The translations under genes and the position numbers were made by a program. DNA of 64,000 bases, from contig DASXKV010000032.1 in assembly GCA_036496605.1 (NCBI GenBank), forward strand, positions 248,001 to 312,000. The letters are read 5' to 3'. Origin of the DNA: Gemmatimonadaceae bacterium (GTDB lineage: Bacteria > Gemmatimonadota > Gemmatimonadetes > Gemmatimonadales > Gemmatimonadaceae). A model generated the notes under the pieces. It searched no databases. It was given only the letters and a program-made list of their open reading frames with translations, and was not told the DNA's origin. This document shows positions 35,416-44,368 of the stretch, in pieces (position 1 is the stretch's first letter; every line of letters starts with the position of its first letter).

Positions 35416-36594
35416 ATGGGGGACGGACGTAGATTCTCTCGCCGCGGATTCGTCGGTGGCGTCGCGACCGCGTTAGGCTATCTCACCCTCGAGCCGAGCT
35501 CGCGACTCTTCGCGCAGAGCATCGCCACGGCGACACCACGTCTACGGCCCACCGAGGACGAATACGACACGCTCGCGAAGCTCGCCAACAACGAGAACCC
35601 GTACGGCCCGTCCGATGCCGTGATGAAGGCGATGACGCAGGCATTCAAGTACGCGAATCGCTACAACTACCCGGACGGCGGCATCACCGAGGCAATTGCA
35701 AAGCTGCACGACGTGAAAGAGGAAAACGTCATGCTCGGCTCTGGCTCCGGTGAGATTCTCGACGTGGTGTGCAACACCTATCTCCGCGACGGACGGAAGA
35801 TCCTCAGCTCGGAGCCGTCGTATGACATCGTCTTCCAGCACGTCACGGCGTACAAGGCCGACTCGATTCGCGTCCCCGTACTCCCGGATTTCCGTCAGGA
35901 CATACCGGGCTTGATCAAGGCGGCACGAGCCTACGATCGACAGATCGGATTCATCTACGTGTGCAGCCCCAACAATCCCACGGGCCGCATCGTGACGAAG
36001 CAGGAGATCAAACAGCTGCTCGACGGTATCCCCGAGGACATGCCGGTACTCATCGACGAGGCGTACTTCCATTTCGTCGAAGATTTGGACTACGCGACGT
36101 CGATCCCGTATGTAACCGAGGGACGTCCGATCATCGTGACACGTACCTTCTCGAAGATCGCCGCGCTCGCCGGCATGCGACTCGGCTACGCGATCGCGCC
36201 GAAGGACATGATTCGCGACATGCGTCCGTTCACGACGGGCACGATCAACGCGATCGTGAAGTACGGAGGCGTTGCCGCTCTCAAGGACACGGCGACGCAG
36301 GCCCAAGTAAAGCGCATGACCCTCGACCTCCGCAAGAAGACGACGAACGAGCTCCAGAGCCTCGGCTACGCGGTGATACCTTCGGAGGCAAACTTCTTCC
36401 TGGTGCACGTTCGCCGACCTGTGCCGCAGGTGATCGACGAGTTCAAGAAGAGAGGGGTGCTCGTGGGACGTCCCTTCCCACCGATGATGGAGCATCTCCG
36501 GGTGTCCGTGGGGACGGCCGATGAGATGAGCAGATTCATATCGGCGTTCAAGGAAGTGGTGCCGCAGGCACGGACAGCCTCTAAGGCAAGTTGA
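35416..36594 (+). CDS. Tat-exported histidinol-phosphate-aminotransferase-like enzyme
   Basis: The 392-residue protein starts at ATG 35416, behind an excellent GAGGAGGAG ribosome site. The N-terminus is a twin-arginine signal (RRFSRRGFVGG, then a hydrophobic stretch, ending before residue 40). The rest is a class I/II PLP aminotransferase of the HisC branch: NNENPYGPS, LGSGSGEILD, SPNNPTG, IDEAYFHF and the PLP lysine in TRTFSKIAALAGMRLGYAI. PLP enzymes fold with cofactor in the cytosol, so a Tat leader is consistent with periplasmic work. A secreted HisC-like enzyme is unusual; it is probably not histidine biosynthesis. Convergent with the PQQ gene across a hairpin. Confidence 0.85.
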   Translation: MGDGRRFSRRGFVGGVATALGYLTLEPSSRLFAQSIATATPRLRPTEDEYDTLAKLANNENPYGPSDAVMKAMTQAFKYANRYNYPDGGITEAIAKLHDVKEENVMLGSGSGEILDVVCNTYLRDGRKILSSEPSYDIVFQHVTAYKADSIRVPVLPDFRQDIPGLIKAARAYDRQIGFIYVCSPNNPTGRIVTKQEIKQLLDGIPEDMPVLIDEAYFHFVEDLDYATSIPYVTEGRPIIVTRTFSKIAALAGMRLGYAIAPKDMIRDMRPFTTGTINAIVKYGGVAALKDTATQAQVKRMTLDLRKKTTNELQSLGYAVIPSEANFFLVHVRRPVPQVIDEFKKRGVLVGRPFPPMMEHLRVSVGTADEMSRFISAFKEVVPQARTASKAS

Positions 36595-36640
36595 GTTGGA
36601 GGCGCATCGAGAACGGCGCGACCGGAGGACGGCTGTAAGG

Positions 36641-36660
36641 GGACGGCTCTAGAGCCGCCC
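36641..36660. terminator. Palindromic hairpin between convergent genes
   Basis: GGACGGCTCT (36641-36650) meets AGAGCCGCCC (36651-36660) with no loop bases in the core; the central TCTAGA would form the turn. The sequence lies between the aminotransferase stop (36594) and the PQQ dehydrogenase stop (36675), suitable for a shared terminator, without a T-run. Confidence 0.45.
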
Positions 36661-36674
36661 TCTACGCCCCTGTC

Positions 36675-38915
36675 TCAGCGTTTCGTTTGCCCCGCTCCTT
36701 CACCTGCCTTCGGAAGCGTCAGCGCCACAAGGGCTGTCTTGTCGCCTGCCCCAGTCGCGAACACGATGTACTGCCTCCCCTGATGCATGAAGGTCATCGG
36801 GACCGCGGTCGTCTTCCCGGGAATCTGCACCTGTCCGACATCCTTGCCCGTCGCTTTGTCGACGGCGTAGAGATGATACGGCGGACGCGGGGGGCCGCCG
36901 CTGCGGCCGGTTCCGTAGATCACGAGCGTTTTCGTTGTGATGATCTGAGCTTGTCCGCGTCCCGGCTGGGACGGCAGCGTCACGCCTGCGAATAACGGAT
37001 CGTTCGAGGTCACCGGCGTCGTTACGCCGTTCGGAATCCACCAGATCTTATCGCCGGTGTTCATGTCGTACGCGGTGACGCCGCCGAATTGCTTTGGTTT
37101 GAGGATCGAGACGCCACCGATCGTCGAGCCGGCGGCGCGTGCCTCGAAGCCGAGTCCGCGCTGCGCACCCGCTTGCGCGACGTAGCCGGCGGGCGCTGGC
37201 AACGCGCCTAACAAGCCGCAGCTGTCGTGCGGTGAGCTGTAGCGAAATTCCGAACACGGATCCTTCTGGACCTGGATCGTGCTCAGGCCGCTCTGGCTGC
37301 CGACGTAGATGCGCCCCGTCTCCGGATCGGCCGCCGTTCCGCCGTCGATGTTCACGCCGCCCGACGCGCCCGGGGCGTACCATGCGCATTTGTATCTGCT
37401 CGGCCCTGAGCCGTCAGCCAGGGCGGCGGGAAGGAAGTACGGCCCCATGCGGCAGCGTTTAGCAAGCTTTAATGCCGAGTCCTTGATCGCCGGTGTGTAG
37501 TCGATGAGATCGGACTCGACCAGGCCCTGTTGCGAGTACGGCTCGGGTCGAGAGGGAATCGGCTGCGTCTTCGACGTTTGCTCGCCCGGGACCTCGCTCT
37601 GGGTCACCGGTGTCTCCACCATCGGCCAGATCGGCTCGCCCGTCACACGGTCGAGCGTGTAGACGAAACCCTGCTTCGTCGTCGCCGCGAGAACCTTCCG
37701 CGGACGGCCGTCGACGGTCACGTCGAGTAGGTTCGGCGCCATCGGGACGTCGTAGTCCCAGATATCGTGATGCACAAACTGATAATGCCAGCGGCGCTTC
37801 CCCGTCTTGACGTCGATCGCGACGACGCTCGAGCTGTAGAGATTGTTGCCCGGTCGATGGCCGCCATACTCGTCGATGAGCGGCATGCCGACGGGGATGT
37901 ACACGAGACCAAGGTCAGGATCGGCGGAGTATGTTGCCCAGGCGTCGTTCTTCCCCACTCCATCCGTGCCGATCTTCGAGCCACTCGTCCACGTCTCGGA
38001 GCCGAACTCGCCCGGCTGCGGAATGAGGTCGAACTTCCAGAGTTGCTTCCCGGTGTGGGCGTCGAATCCACGAATGAAGCCGGGGATATTGTGTTTGTGC
38101 AGCGGGAAGTAGCCGTGGATCGATGAATTGCCGACGACGATCACATCACCCACGACGATCGCCGGCGAGCTGTTCGCGATCTCACCGAGCGCCGGGTCGA
38201 TTCCCATCGTGCCGTCGGCGCCGATCTTCTTCACCGGATCCCACTTCTCGCCGGGACGTGCCTTACGAGCCGGCGCCGCTTCACTGATGATGAGCGGACC
38301 CGAATCGTCGACCGCGAGCGGCACGAGTGTGAATCCCAGTCCCTCCATGAGATCGACGACGCCGTTCTTGCCGAACTTGGAATCGGGGACGCCCGTCTTG
38401 GCGTCGATCGACGCAAGGTGATAACCCGGTGTGACGACGATGACGCGCTCATTCGTGCCGTCCGTCCAGTACGAGAGACCACGCCCGGAGTATTGCCGGG
38501 GCGCCTTCTGCCAGCGAATTCCCTCCTCGAGGCCCCACTTCCAGAGTGTCCGGCCCGTCGACGGATCGATCGCGAACGCGATGCGATGTGTCGTTGCGAC
38601 TGTGAACAGCCGGCCGTTCGCGTACAGCGGCGTCGAGCGATAGTACTCGTCGGTGCCGAGGGCGCTGGCGTTCCATTGCCAGGCCACCTGCAGTGAGCTG
38701 AAGTTCGACGCGTCGATCTGAGTGAGCGCCGAGTAGCGCGTACTCCACGCGTCGGCGCCCCAATAACGCCACTCGCCGGGCGCGTTCCCGCGCACGAGCT
38801 GCTTTCCCTGACTCGCGCTCGACAGCTCGGTGCGCAGCAACAAAACGCCCATGGCCGACGCGAGCACCACCAGCGACACCGCGACCCAACGCCACTTCGC
38901 AACATGATACCGCAT
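36675..38915 (-). CDS. PQQ-dependent quinoprotein dehydrogenase (glucose/membrane type)
   Basis: The 746-residue protein has an N-terminal hydrophobic leader or anchor (WVAVSLVVLASAMGVLLL). It continues as an eight-bladed PQQ propeller with tryptophan-docking repeats such as WRYWGADAWSTRYSALTQI, STGRTLWKWG, TGKQLWKFD, TGKRRWHYQFVHHDIWDYD and TGDKIWWIPNG. It oxidises an alcohol or sugar in the periplasm and passes electrons to quinone or cytochrome c. The next gene downstream on the chromosome (upstream in transcription) encodes a cytochrome c with a 47-base gap, suggesting an electron partner. No PQQ synthesis genes are visible. Confidence 0.9.
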   Translation of the reverse strand: MRYHVAKWRWVAVSLVVLASAMGVLLLRTELSSASQGKQLVRGNAPGEWRYWGADAWSTRYSALTQIDASNFSSLQVAWQWNASALGTDEYYRSTPLYANGRLFTVATTHRIAFAIDPSTGRTLWKWGLEEGIRWQKAPRQYSGRGLSYWTDGTNERVIVVTPGYHLASIDAKTGVPDSKFGKNGVVDLMEGLGFTLVPLAVDDSGPLIISEAAPARKARPGEKWDPVKKIGADGTMGIDPALGEIANSSPAIVVGDVIVVGNSSIHGYFPLHKHNIPGFIRGFDAHTGKQLWKFDLIPQPGEFGSETWTSGSKIGTDGVGKNDAWATYSADPDLGLVYIPVGMPLIDEYGGHRPGNNLYSSSVVAIDVKTGKRRWHYQFVHHDIWDYDVPMAPNLLDVTVDGRPRKVLAATTKQGFVYTLDRVTGEPIWPMVETPVTQSEVPGEQTSKTQPIPSRPEPYSQQGLVESDLIDYTPAIKDSALKLAKRCRMGPYFLPAALADGSGPSRYKCAWYAPGASGGVNIDGGTAADPETGRIYVGSQSGLSTIQVQKDPCSEFRYSSPHDSCGLLGALPAPAGYVAQAGAQRGLGFEARAAGSTIGGVSILKPKQFGGVTAYDMNTGDKIWWIPNGVTTPVTSNDPLFAGVTLPSQPGRGQAQIITTKTLVIYGTGRSGGPPRPPYHLYAVDKATGKDVGQVQIPGKTTAVPMTFMHQGRQYIVFATGAGDKTALVALTLPKAGEGAGQTKR

Positions 38916-38962
38916 GGCTGCAGTTCCTCGTGTGAGAGCTCGATTCCTGGCGACGCGGAAGC

Positions 38963-39406
38963 CTAACGATTATCGCGCTTCGGCGCGATGGATGGCTTCG
39001 TCTCGATTCGGATCGTCCCGAGCACCGTCGTATCGGTTGGTAGTTCGTTCGGACCAACTGGCATCTGATTCAACTTGAGCAGATACGCTAACAGATCGGC
39101 GTACTGCTCTGGTTCGAGACTCCCCGGCTCGTTCTTGGGCATCATCGTGCTGATGTACCGGTACAGCTCCGAGAGGGAGTGCCCGTCCCATTTCTGAAAG
39201 GCCACGCCCGTGTGCGTCGCCGCCGTGTGACAGCTCGTGCACAGCGCCGCATACGCGTCCGCACCTCTCGACGCTTGTCCGGAGGTGTACACGCCGCTCT
39301 GCGTCGACCGCGACGCTGCGCCTGCGCTGTGCTGCGCCATCAACGAGTCCACCGGAATTGTGGTCACGCAGAGCGCGATTAAAACCGGCAAAACCAATTC
39401 TCGCAT
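38963..39406 (-). CDS. Secreted monohaem cytochrome c
   Basis: A 147-residue protein with a signal peptide (MRELVLPVLIALCVTTIPV) starting at ATG 39406. A single haem site CTSCH lies near residue 57, and a distal methionine candidate is in STMMPKNEPGSL. It is a small class I type cytochrome with an extra C-terminal tail (RIETKPSIAPKRDNR). Gene order HupE, cytochrome, PQQ dehydrogenase on the minus strand suggests the cytochrome receives electrons from the dehydrogenase. A family B repeat separates it from HupE. Confidence 0.88.
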   Translation of the reverse strand: MRELVLPVLIALCVTTIPVDSLMAQHSAGAASRSTQSGVYTSGQASRGADAYAALCTSCHTAATHTGVAFQKWDGHSLSELYRYISTMMPKNEPGSLEPEQYADLLAYLLKLNQMPVGPNELPTDTTVLGTIRIETKPSIAPKRDNR

Positions 39407-39424
39407 CAAGTGCCCGACATCCGG

Positions 39425-39470
39425 TCCCTGGTCTCTAACCCCTAGTCCCCAGCCCCTCAGATTGTCCGCT
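39425..39470. repeat. Family B repeat at the 3' end of the HupE gene
   Basis: On the minus strand the sequence reads GAGGGGCTGGGGACTAGG then GGTTAGAGACCAGGGACC. The HupE gene uses the TAG in GGGGTTAG as its stop, and the last residues (SEGLGTRG) are encoded by the repeat. The same GGGGTTAGAGAC string gives the end of coxL at 45337. Confidence 0.65.
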
Positions 39471-40787
39471 AACCTCGCCAGTGGACGGCCGGCCCGCCAG
39501 ACGTCGGAGGCCGCCGCTCAACAACCATCCGAGCCCGACCACGATCAACAACAGCATCAACGACCGCATTGCACTCGCGAACCAGGCGGCATCCACCGAC
39601 GGCCATTGCACGTGATACCGACGCAGCACGGCGCCGCGATCGAGCATCCAATGCCACGCGGTGTGCGCCACGAAGGCCGAGAGAATGATGGTACCTATCC
39701 GCTCGTCGACAACGCGTCGAAAGAGCAGCGTCAGCGCTGGAATTGCCAGCAGAAGAACGAGGATCTGTCCGAGCTCGACGCCCACATTGAAGGCGAAGAG
39801 CGATGTCACCAGATGTGATCCGGCAAACTGCAGCGATTCCCGAAGCGCGAAGGAGAAACCGAAGCCGTGGACGAGCCCAAAGCCGAACGCGACGATCCAT
39901 CTTCGTTCGAGCTTCGGCCCGACGATGTTCTCGAGCGCCATGTACACGATCGAAAGCGCGATGAGCACCTCGATCAGCGGCGGGAACCATAGCGCGTCGG
40001 GGGCGAACCCGAGCACCGACGCCGCCAGCGTGAGACAGTGCGCGACCGTGAAGGACGTCACGATCGCGATCAGAGGACGCAACCGTCGAAATGGGATGAC
40101 GAGGCAGAAAACAAAGAGCAGGTGATCGATGCCGTCCAGAATGTGGTGAAAGCCGAGCGAGACGAAGCGGAGGGCCGCCTGATGCCAGCGTGGATCCAAA
40201 TAGACGAGTCCCGGGTCACCGATGTACTCGAAGGCCCGTTCGGCACCGTTAGGCGGCAGGTATCGCAGTACGGTCGTGGTGCGCAGGCCGAGCCGGGCGA
40301 GCGCCGGGTCGATCGAGAAGCGCGACTGCGGCGAGCCGATCGGGAATTCGATCAGGACGTCGAGTAGCGCCTGCTTCCAGTAGAGGTCCACACTCGAATC
40401 GAGTGGCGGCGCGTCGAGGTGGGTGAGCGCATCGTCGTATGTCGCGAAGGAGCGATCCGACGGCAGGGACACCCGCGCGGCAATAATCCGGGCGCCACTC
40501 AGCTTCGTGTCGCCCTCGTAGAGCGACAGGTAGCCCGCAAGCCACACCCGCGCCGCATCCTTCAGTAGGGCCGAAGCGCGCGGAATATCGAGGTAGCCCG
40601 GGCCGCGGAGCGGGAAATCGACGTCGCGCATTGCCTCGAGCGGCACGCGGAGGAGCACACGCAGCCGACTCGCCTCCGGCTTCACGAACGCGAGTACGAT
40701 GACGCTCGGCGGAATCTCGTGCGCGACCGCGCGCGCCGGCAGCACGAGAATACTTGCGGCAACAACAGCGCACCAACCTAGACGCAT
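39435..40787 (-). CDS. HupE/UreJ-family membrane protein
   Basis: A 450-residue protein from ATG 40787 (AAAGG four bases upstream; the GTG at 40811 is less likely). It has a signal peptide (MRLGWCAVVAASILVLPARA), a ~200-residue periplasmic part, then seven or so hydrophobic segments. These contain the HupE/UreJ motifs FHHILDGIDHLLFVFCLVIP, SFTVAHCLTLAASVL, FGFGLVHGFGFSFALRE and FNVGVELGQILVL. The histidine/aspartate-rich membrane core suggests metal binding; family members are thought to move nickel or cobalt. Its tie to the PQQ and cytochrome genes is unexplained. Confidence 0.88.
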   Translation of the reverse strand: MRLGWCAVVAASILVLPARAVAHEIPPSVIVLAFVKPEASRLRVLLRVPLEAMRDVDFPLRGPGYLDIPRASALLKDAARVWLAGYLSLYEGDTKLSGARIIAARVSLPSDRSFATYDDALTHLDAPPLDSSVDLYWKQALLDVLIEFPIGSPQSRFSIDPALARLGLRTTTVLRYLPPNGAERAFEYIGDPGLVYLDPRWHQAALRFVSLGFHHILDGIDHLLFVFCLVIPFRRLRPLIAIVTSFTVAHCLTLAASVLGFAPDALWFPPLIEVLIALSIVYMALENIVGPKLERRWIVAFGFGLVHGFGFSFALRESLQFAGSHLVTSLFAFNVGVELGQILVLLLAIPALTLLFRRVVDERIGTIILSAFVAHTAWHWMLDRGAVLRRYHVQWPSVDAAWFASAMRSLMLLLIVVGLGWLLSGGLRRLAGRPSTGEVSGQSEGLGTRG

Positions 40788-40825
40788 ACGGCCTTTAGGA
40801 AGTAGAATCACAGCGAATTTCTTTT

Positions 40826-40880
40826 CTAGCCCCTGGCCCTGGACCCTTGCACCTCGCCCCTAACCTCTAGCTGTTGGCCC
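40826..40880. repeat. Family B C-rich repeat between divergent HupE and propeller genes
   Basis: CTAGCCCCTGGCCCTGGACCC, CTCGCCCCTAACC and GGCCCCTG repeat the family B vocabulary in its C-rich orientation, 20-75 bases before the plus-strand propeller gene. No clear opposing arm. Confidence 0.45.
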
Positions 40881-40900
40881 CTGTCTTCAAGGAGCGTTTG

Positions 40901-42079
40901 ATGCGGCGACGCAATCTGATTCTTGGCAGCACACTCGCAACAGCGATTGTCGCTCTCGGTATCGGCCAAGCAGCACTGCAGGGCGCCACGCGGCAGGCCG
41001 TGAACGCACCACGTTTCGAAGTCGATCCGCTTTGGCCCAAGCCTCTACCGAACCATTGGATTCTCGGCTCGACGATCGGCGTCGGCGTCGACTCGAAGGA
41101 TCACGTCTTCATCATCCATCGCGGCGATTCGACGCTCAATCAGCGCACCGAGGCCGGGTCCGCGGCACATCCTCCACTCGGTGAATGCTGCGCGGCGGCT
41201 CCCCCGATCCTCGAGTTCGATCCCGAAGGCAATTTGGTGAAGGCATGGGGCGGACCGGGCGCAGGCTACGAGTGGCCCGAGTCGAATCACGGGATCTCGC
41301 TGGACGACAAGGACAACGTGTGGATCGGCGGCAACGGCCGGATGGATTCACATATTCTCAAATTCACGCACGACGGAAAATTCCTGATGCAGATCGGCAC
41401 GCCGAAGCAGCCGGTCAACAGCAACGCGACCGATCACTTCGGCCGCGTAGCGAAGATTTCCTTCGACGTCAAAGCCCAGGAAGCGTTCGTCGCCGACGGC
41501 TACGGGAACAAGCGCGCAGTCGTGCTCGACATGAACACGGGGGCGGTGAAGCGCTTCTGGGGTGCGTACGGCAACACGCCGAAGGACACGAACATGGGGC
41601 CGTACAATCCCGACGCCGCACCGGCGCCCCAGTTCCGGAACCCCGTCCACTGCGCCGAGCCCACGAATGACGGATTGGTGTATGTCTGCGATCGCGTGAA
41701 CGACCGCATCCAGGTCTTCCAGAAGAGCGGCAAGTTCGTGAAGGAGGAGCGCGTCTTCCCGCTGACGCGCGGCGACGGCTCCGTGTGGGACATCGCGTTC
41801 TCACGCGACCCGCAGCAGAAATATCTCTATCTCGCCGACGGGCGAAACGAGCGCGTGTATGTGATGGAGCGCCAGACGCTCAAGATCCTGACGATGTTCG
41901 GCGACGGTGGACGTCAGCCGGGCCAATTCTTCGCCGTGCACAGCATCGCCACCGACTCGAAGGGCAACATCTATACGACGGAGACATACGAGGGGAAGCG
42001 AATTCAGAAGTTCGTATACAAGGGGATCGGGCCCGTCTCGAAGATGAATCAGGGGGTGCTCTGGCCTCGAGCCAGGTAA
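40901..42079 (+). CDS. Secreted NHL-type beta-propeller protein
   Basis: The 392-residue protein starts at ATG 40901 with AAGGAG six bases upstream. It has a leader (MRRRNLILGSTLATAIVALG). Repeats of NHL type include ILEFDPEGNLVKAWGG, NHGISLDDKDNVWIGGNG, ILKFTHDGKFLMQIG, VYVCDRVNDRIQVFQKSGKF and HSIATDSKGNIYTTETYEGK. It resembles the propeller at 34282 but is not a close copy. Six blades are likely. A double cysteine (GECCAAAPP) near residue 95 is unusual. Function unknown; periplasmic location fits the surrounding redox genes. Confidence 0.85.
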   Translation: MRRRNLILGSTLATAIVALGIGQAALQGATRQAVNAPRFEVDPLWPKPLPNHWILGSTIGVGVDSKDHVFIIHRGDSTLNQRTEAGSAAHPPLGECCAAAPPILEFDPEGNLVKAWGGPGAGYEWPESNHGISLDDKDNVWIGGNGRMDSHILKFTHDGKFLMQIGTPKQPVNSNATDHFGRVAKISFDVKAQEAFVADGYGNKRAVVLDMNTGAVKRFWGAYGNTPKDTNMGPYNPDAAPAPQFRNPVHCAEPTNDGLVYVCDRVNDRIQVFQKSGKFVKEERVFPLTRGDGSVWDIAFSRDPQQKYLYLADGRNERVYVMERQTLKILTMFGDGGRQPGQFFAVHSIATDSKGNIYTTETYEGKRIQKFVYKGIGPVSKMNQGVLWPRAR

Positions 42080-42096
42080 CGGCGAAAACGAAGTCT

Positions 42097-42303
42097 CTCG
42101 TTACGCCGTTATATCAACACGAGCCGGTCACGCTCGACGAGCCGGGACATTTGCGCCTAACGTGGGAGTGCGTTCCACGGCTGCGCACCTATCTCGCCGC
42201 ACTCGGTCGCCATCGCCATCGCGCGACAGCTCTACAATTACGATCTCGCCCAGGCCAGGGACTTCGTCGAATCCCTCAGGGCCGGCCAACGACGCAGCGC
42301 CTG
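42097..42303 (+). pseudogene. Possible frameshifted gene remnant
   Basis: Downstream of the propeller gene one frame reads LVTPLYQHEPVTLDEPGHLR then LTWECVPRLRTYLAAL. About four codons later a neighbouring frame takes over with VAIAIARQLYNYDLAQARDF and VESLRAGQRRSA, ending in a stop at 42303. Each part looks like real protein, but neither has a start codon and a +1 shift is needed at about 42205. It could be a decayed gene or coincidence; it overlaps nothing else and ends next to the coxE stop. Confidence 0.25.
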
Positions 42304-42307
42304 ACCG

Positions 42308-43456
42308 TCACAGGCTGAGGTGCCTTCCCAGCGCCTCCAAGCTCGAGAGATTGTGGCAGGGCGCGAAGACGTCCGCTTGCGGCAGCGCCGCTTGCATCCC
42401 GCGCGTCAATGGCTTGTACGTGGGGTTGCCTAACAACGGGTTGAGCCACACGACGCGGCCGGCCCGCCGATGAATCGCGCGCATTGCGTCGCCGAGGATT
42501 TCCGGTTCGCCCGTATCCCAGCCGTCGCTGAGCACGATCACCACCGTGCGGCGGTCGATCAATCGCGGCCAACCCACGACGAAGTCGGCGATGCTCTCGC
42601 CAATCCGTGTACCACCAGACCAATCCGTCTCGGACCGCGTGAGACTGTCGAGCGCCGTGCGATATGTGTCGCGTGCGAGCGCTTCGGTGATTCGAACGAG
42701 GCGCGTGCTGAAGACGAAGGTCTCGACGCGCGCGAAGGCGTGCTGCAGCGCATAGAGAAGCTGCAACAGAAAGCGGCTGTACAGATCCATGGATCCGGAC
42801 ACGTCACAGAGCGCGACGAGCTTCGTCCGACGCAGCTTGCGCTCGCGCCGTGCCAACTCGATCGCGTCGCCGCCGGTTTTGAGGGAAAGGCGAATCGTCC
42901 GACGGAGATCCAGTCGCACGCCGTTGCCCGCGCGCGCCGGATGCCAGCGACGGCTGCGACGCGCGTTGAGCCGGCGCGCCAGCATCGCTGTGAGTCGCTC
43001 GATATCGGCCAGCTCCGTGCTCTCGAACGAAGCGAAGTCTTTCTTGCTACGCGAGTCGTTCGAGCTCGGCGACGACAAGCCAGGAGATTGTCCTTCGTCC
43101 ATCGCGTCTCCGGCTTGCGCCCACCTCCTGAGCGCCCCGCCGGCAGCTTGCGGCTCCTGCGCTTTCGCGTTAGGCATGGAGCGCCGCCGACGAGATTGGC
43201 CCGCATCGGAGCCCGCTTGCGAGTCATCGCCCTGGTGCCACCATTCGGCGAAGAGCGCATCGAAAAGTGGCAAATCGTCGCGCCTCGTCGTGAGCAGCGC
43301 GCGAAGCGCGAGGTACAGCTCTGTTCGATCGGCAAGATCGAGCAGCGCCAGTGACCGCACTGCGTCGATCGACTCCGACGGTGTCACCTGCAGGCCTTTC
43401 TCGCGGAGGAGCCGGCAGAAACCGGTTACGCGCTCGATCACGTCAGTCGATTGCAC
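42308..43456 (-). CDS. coxE: CoxE-type von Willebrand factor A protein
   Basis: A 382-residue protein with a VWA-like metal-binding module in its C-terminal half (CDVSGSMDLYSRFLLQLLY, VVIVLSDGWDTGEPEILGD). An arginine-rich middle (RRLNARRSRRWHPARAG) follows a low-complexity linker. In cox clusters CoxE works with the MoxR ATPase CoxD to mature the Mo-Cu centre of CO dehydrogenase. The order L, XdhC-like, D, E on the minus strand is that of form I clusters. The start is a GTG at 43456 and lies 24 bases after the coxD stop. Confidence 0.9.
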   Translation of the reverse strand: MQSTDVIERVTGFCRLLREKGLQVTPSESIDAVRSLALLDLADRTELYLALRALLTTRRDDLPLFDALFAEWWHQGDDSQAGSDAGQSRRRRSMPNAKAQEPQAAGGALRRWAQAGDAMDEGQSPGLSSPSSNDSRSKKDFASFESTELADIERLTAMLARRLNARRSRRWHPARAGNGVRLDLRRTIRLSLKTGGDAIELARRERKLRRTKLVALCDVSGSMDLYSRFLLQLLYALQHAFARVETFVFSTRLVRITEALARDTYRTALDSLTRSETDWSGGTRIGESIADFVVGWPRLIDRRTVVIVLSDGWDTGEPEILGDAMRAIHRRAGRVVWLNPLLGNPTYKPLTRGMQAALPQADVFAPCHNLSSLEALGRHLSL

Positions 43457-43480
43457 ATCTCACCCTGACCATCGCTCACG

Positions 43481-44368
43481 CTAACCCTCGCTCACGAGTA
43501 CACTGAGGCCTTGCTCAGCGATGGCCGACCGAACGTCCCGGATGTCCGCGTCATCCTTGAGCACACATCCAAGCGTCTCGTCCACCAGCTCGTCGCCCAG
43601 GGCGTCGGCGCCTAACGCGACCAGCGCCTGCGCCCAGTCCAGCGACTCGGCAACGCCGGGCGTCTTCGACAGTTTGCGCCCACGAAGACGCTGAACGAAT
43701 CGCACGACCTCGTCGGCGAGGCGAGCCTCGATTTGGGGCACCTTGTTGCGAACGATTCGCAATTCCTTATCGAACGTCGGGTAATCGACCCAGAGATAGA
43801 GGCAACGACGCCGCAGCGCCTCGGACAGCTCCCGGCTGCGATTGGAGGTCAGCACGACATAGGGCGGGTGCGTTGCGCTGATCGTGCCGATCTCGGGAAT
43901 CGTGACCTGATGATCGCTTAGCACCTCGAGGAGAAAGGCCTCGAACTCCTCGTCGCTGCGGTCCACTTCGTCGACGAGCAGCACTGGCGATGCGTCAGCG
44001 TTCGTGATTGCGCGCAGCAGGGGCCGCTCGAGCAGAAACTCCCGGCTGAAGATCTCGGCCTCGCGCTCGCGTGTGCTAGCAGAGCTGCCCTCCTGCAGCT
44101 TGATGTGCAGGAGCTGCTTCGCATAGTTCCACTCGTACAACGCCGTGTTGACGTCGAGGCCCTCGTAGCACTGCAGGCGAATGAGCTCGGCTTCGAGCGC
44201 GCGGGCGAGGACCTTCGCGACTTCGGTCTTGCCGACGCCGGGATGTCCTTCGATCAGCAACGGCTTGTGGAGCGTCATCGCGAGGTACGCGGCCGTCGCG
44301 GTCGCGCGATCGGTGACATAGGCCTCACGCTCCATCGCATCCCGGAGCCGCGCGATCTCCTCTTTCAC
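43481..44368 (-). CDS. coxD: MoxR-type AAA+ ATPase CoxD
   Basis: The 295-residue protein starts at GTG 44368, overlapping the stop of the XdhC-like gene by GTGA. A TTG at 44398 is the alternative. Walker A is GHPGVGKTEV and Walker B LLVDEVDRSDEEFEAFLLEV; sensor-like residues occur in TSNRSRELSEALRRRC. CoxD ATPases assemble the copper-sulfur part of the [CuSMoO2] site in aerobic CO dehydrogenase. The protein is cytosolic, consistent with cytosolic maturation. Confidence 0.92.
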   Translation of the reverse strand: MKEEIARLRDAMEREAYVTDRATATAAYLAMTLHKPLLIEGHPGVGKTEVAKVLARALEAELIRLQCYEGLDVNTALYEWNYAKQLLHIKLQEGSSASTREREAEIFSREFLLERPLLRAITNADASPVLLVDEVDRSDEEFEAFLLEVLSDHQVTIPEIGTISATHPPYVVLTSNRSRELSEALRRRCLYLWVDYPTFDKELRIVRNKVPQIEARLADEVVRFVQRLRGRKLSKTPGVAESLDWAQALVALGADALGDELVDETLGCVLKDDADIRDVRSAIAEQGLSVLVSEG

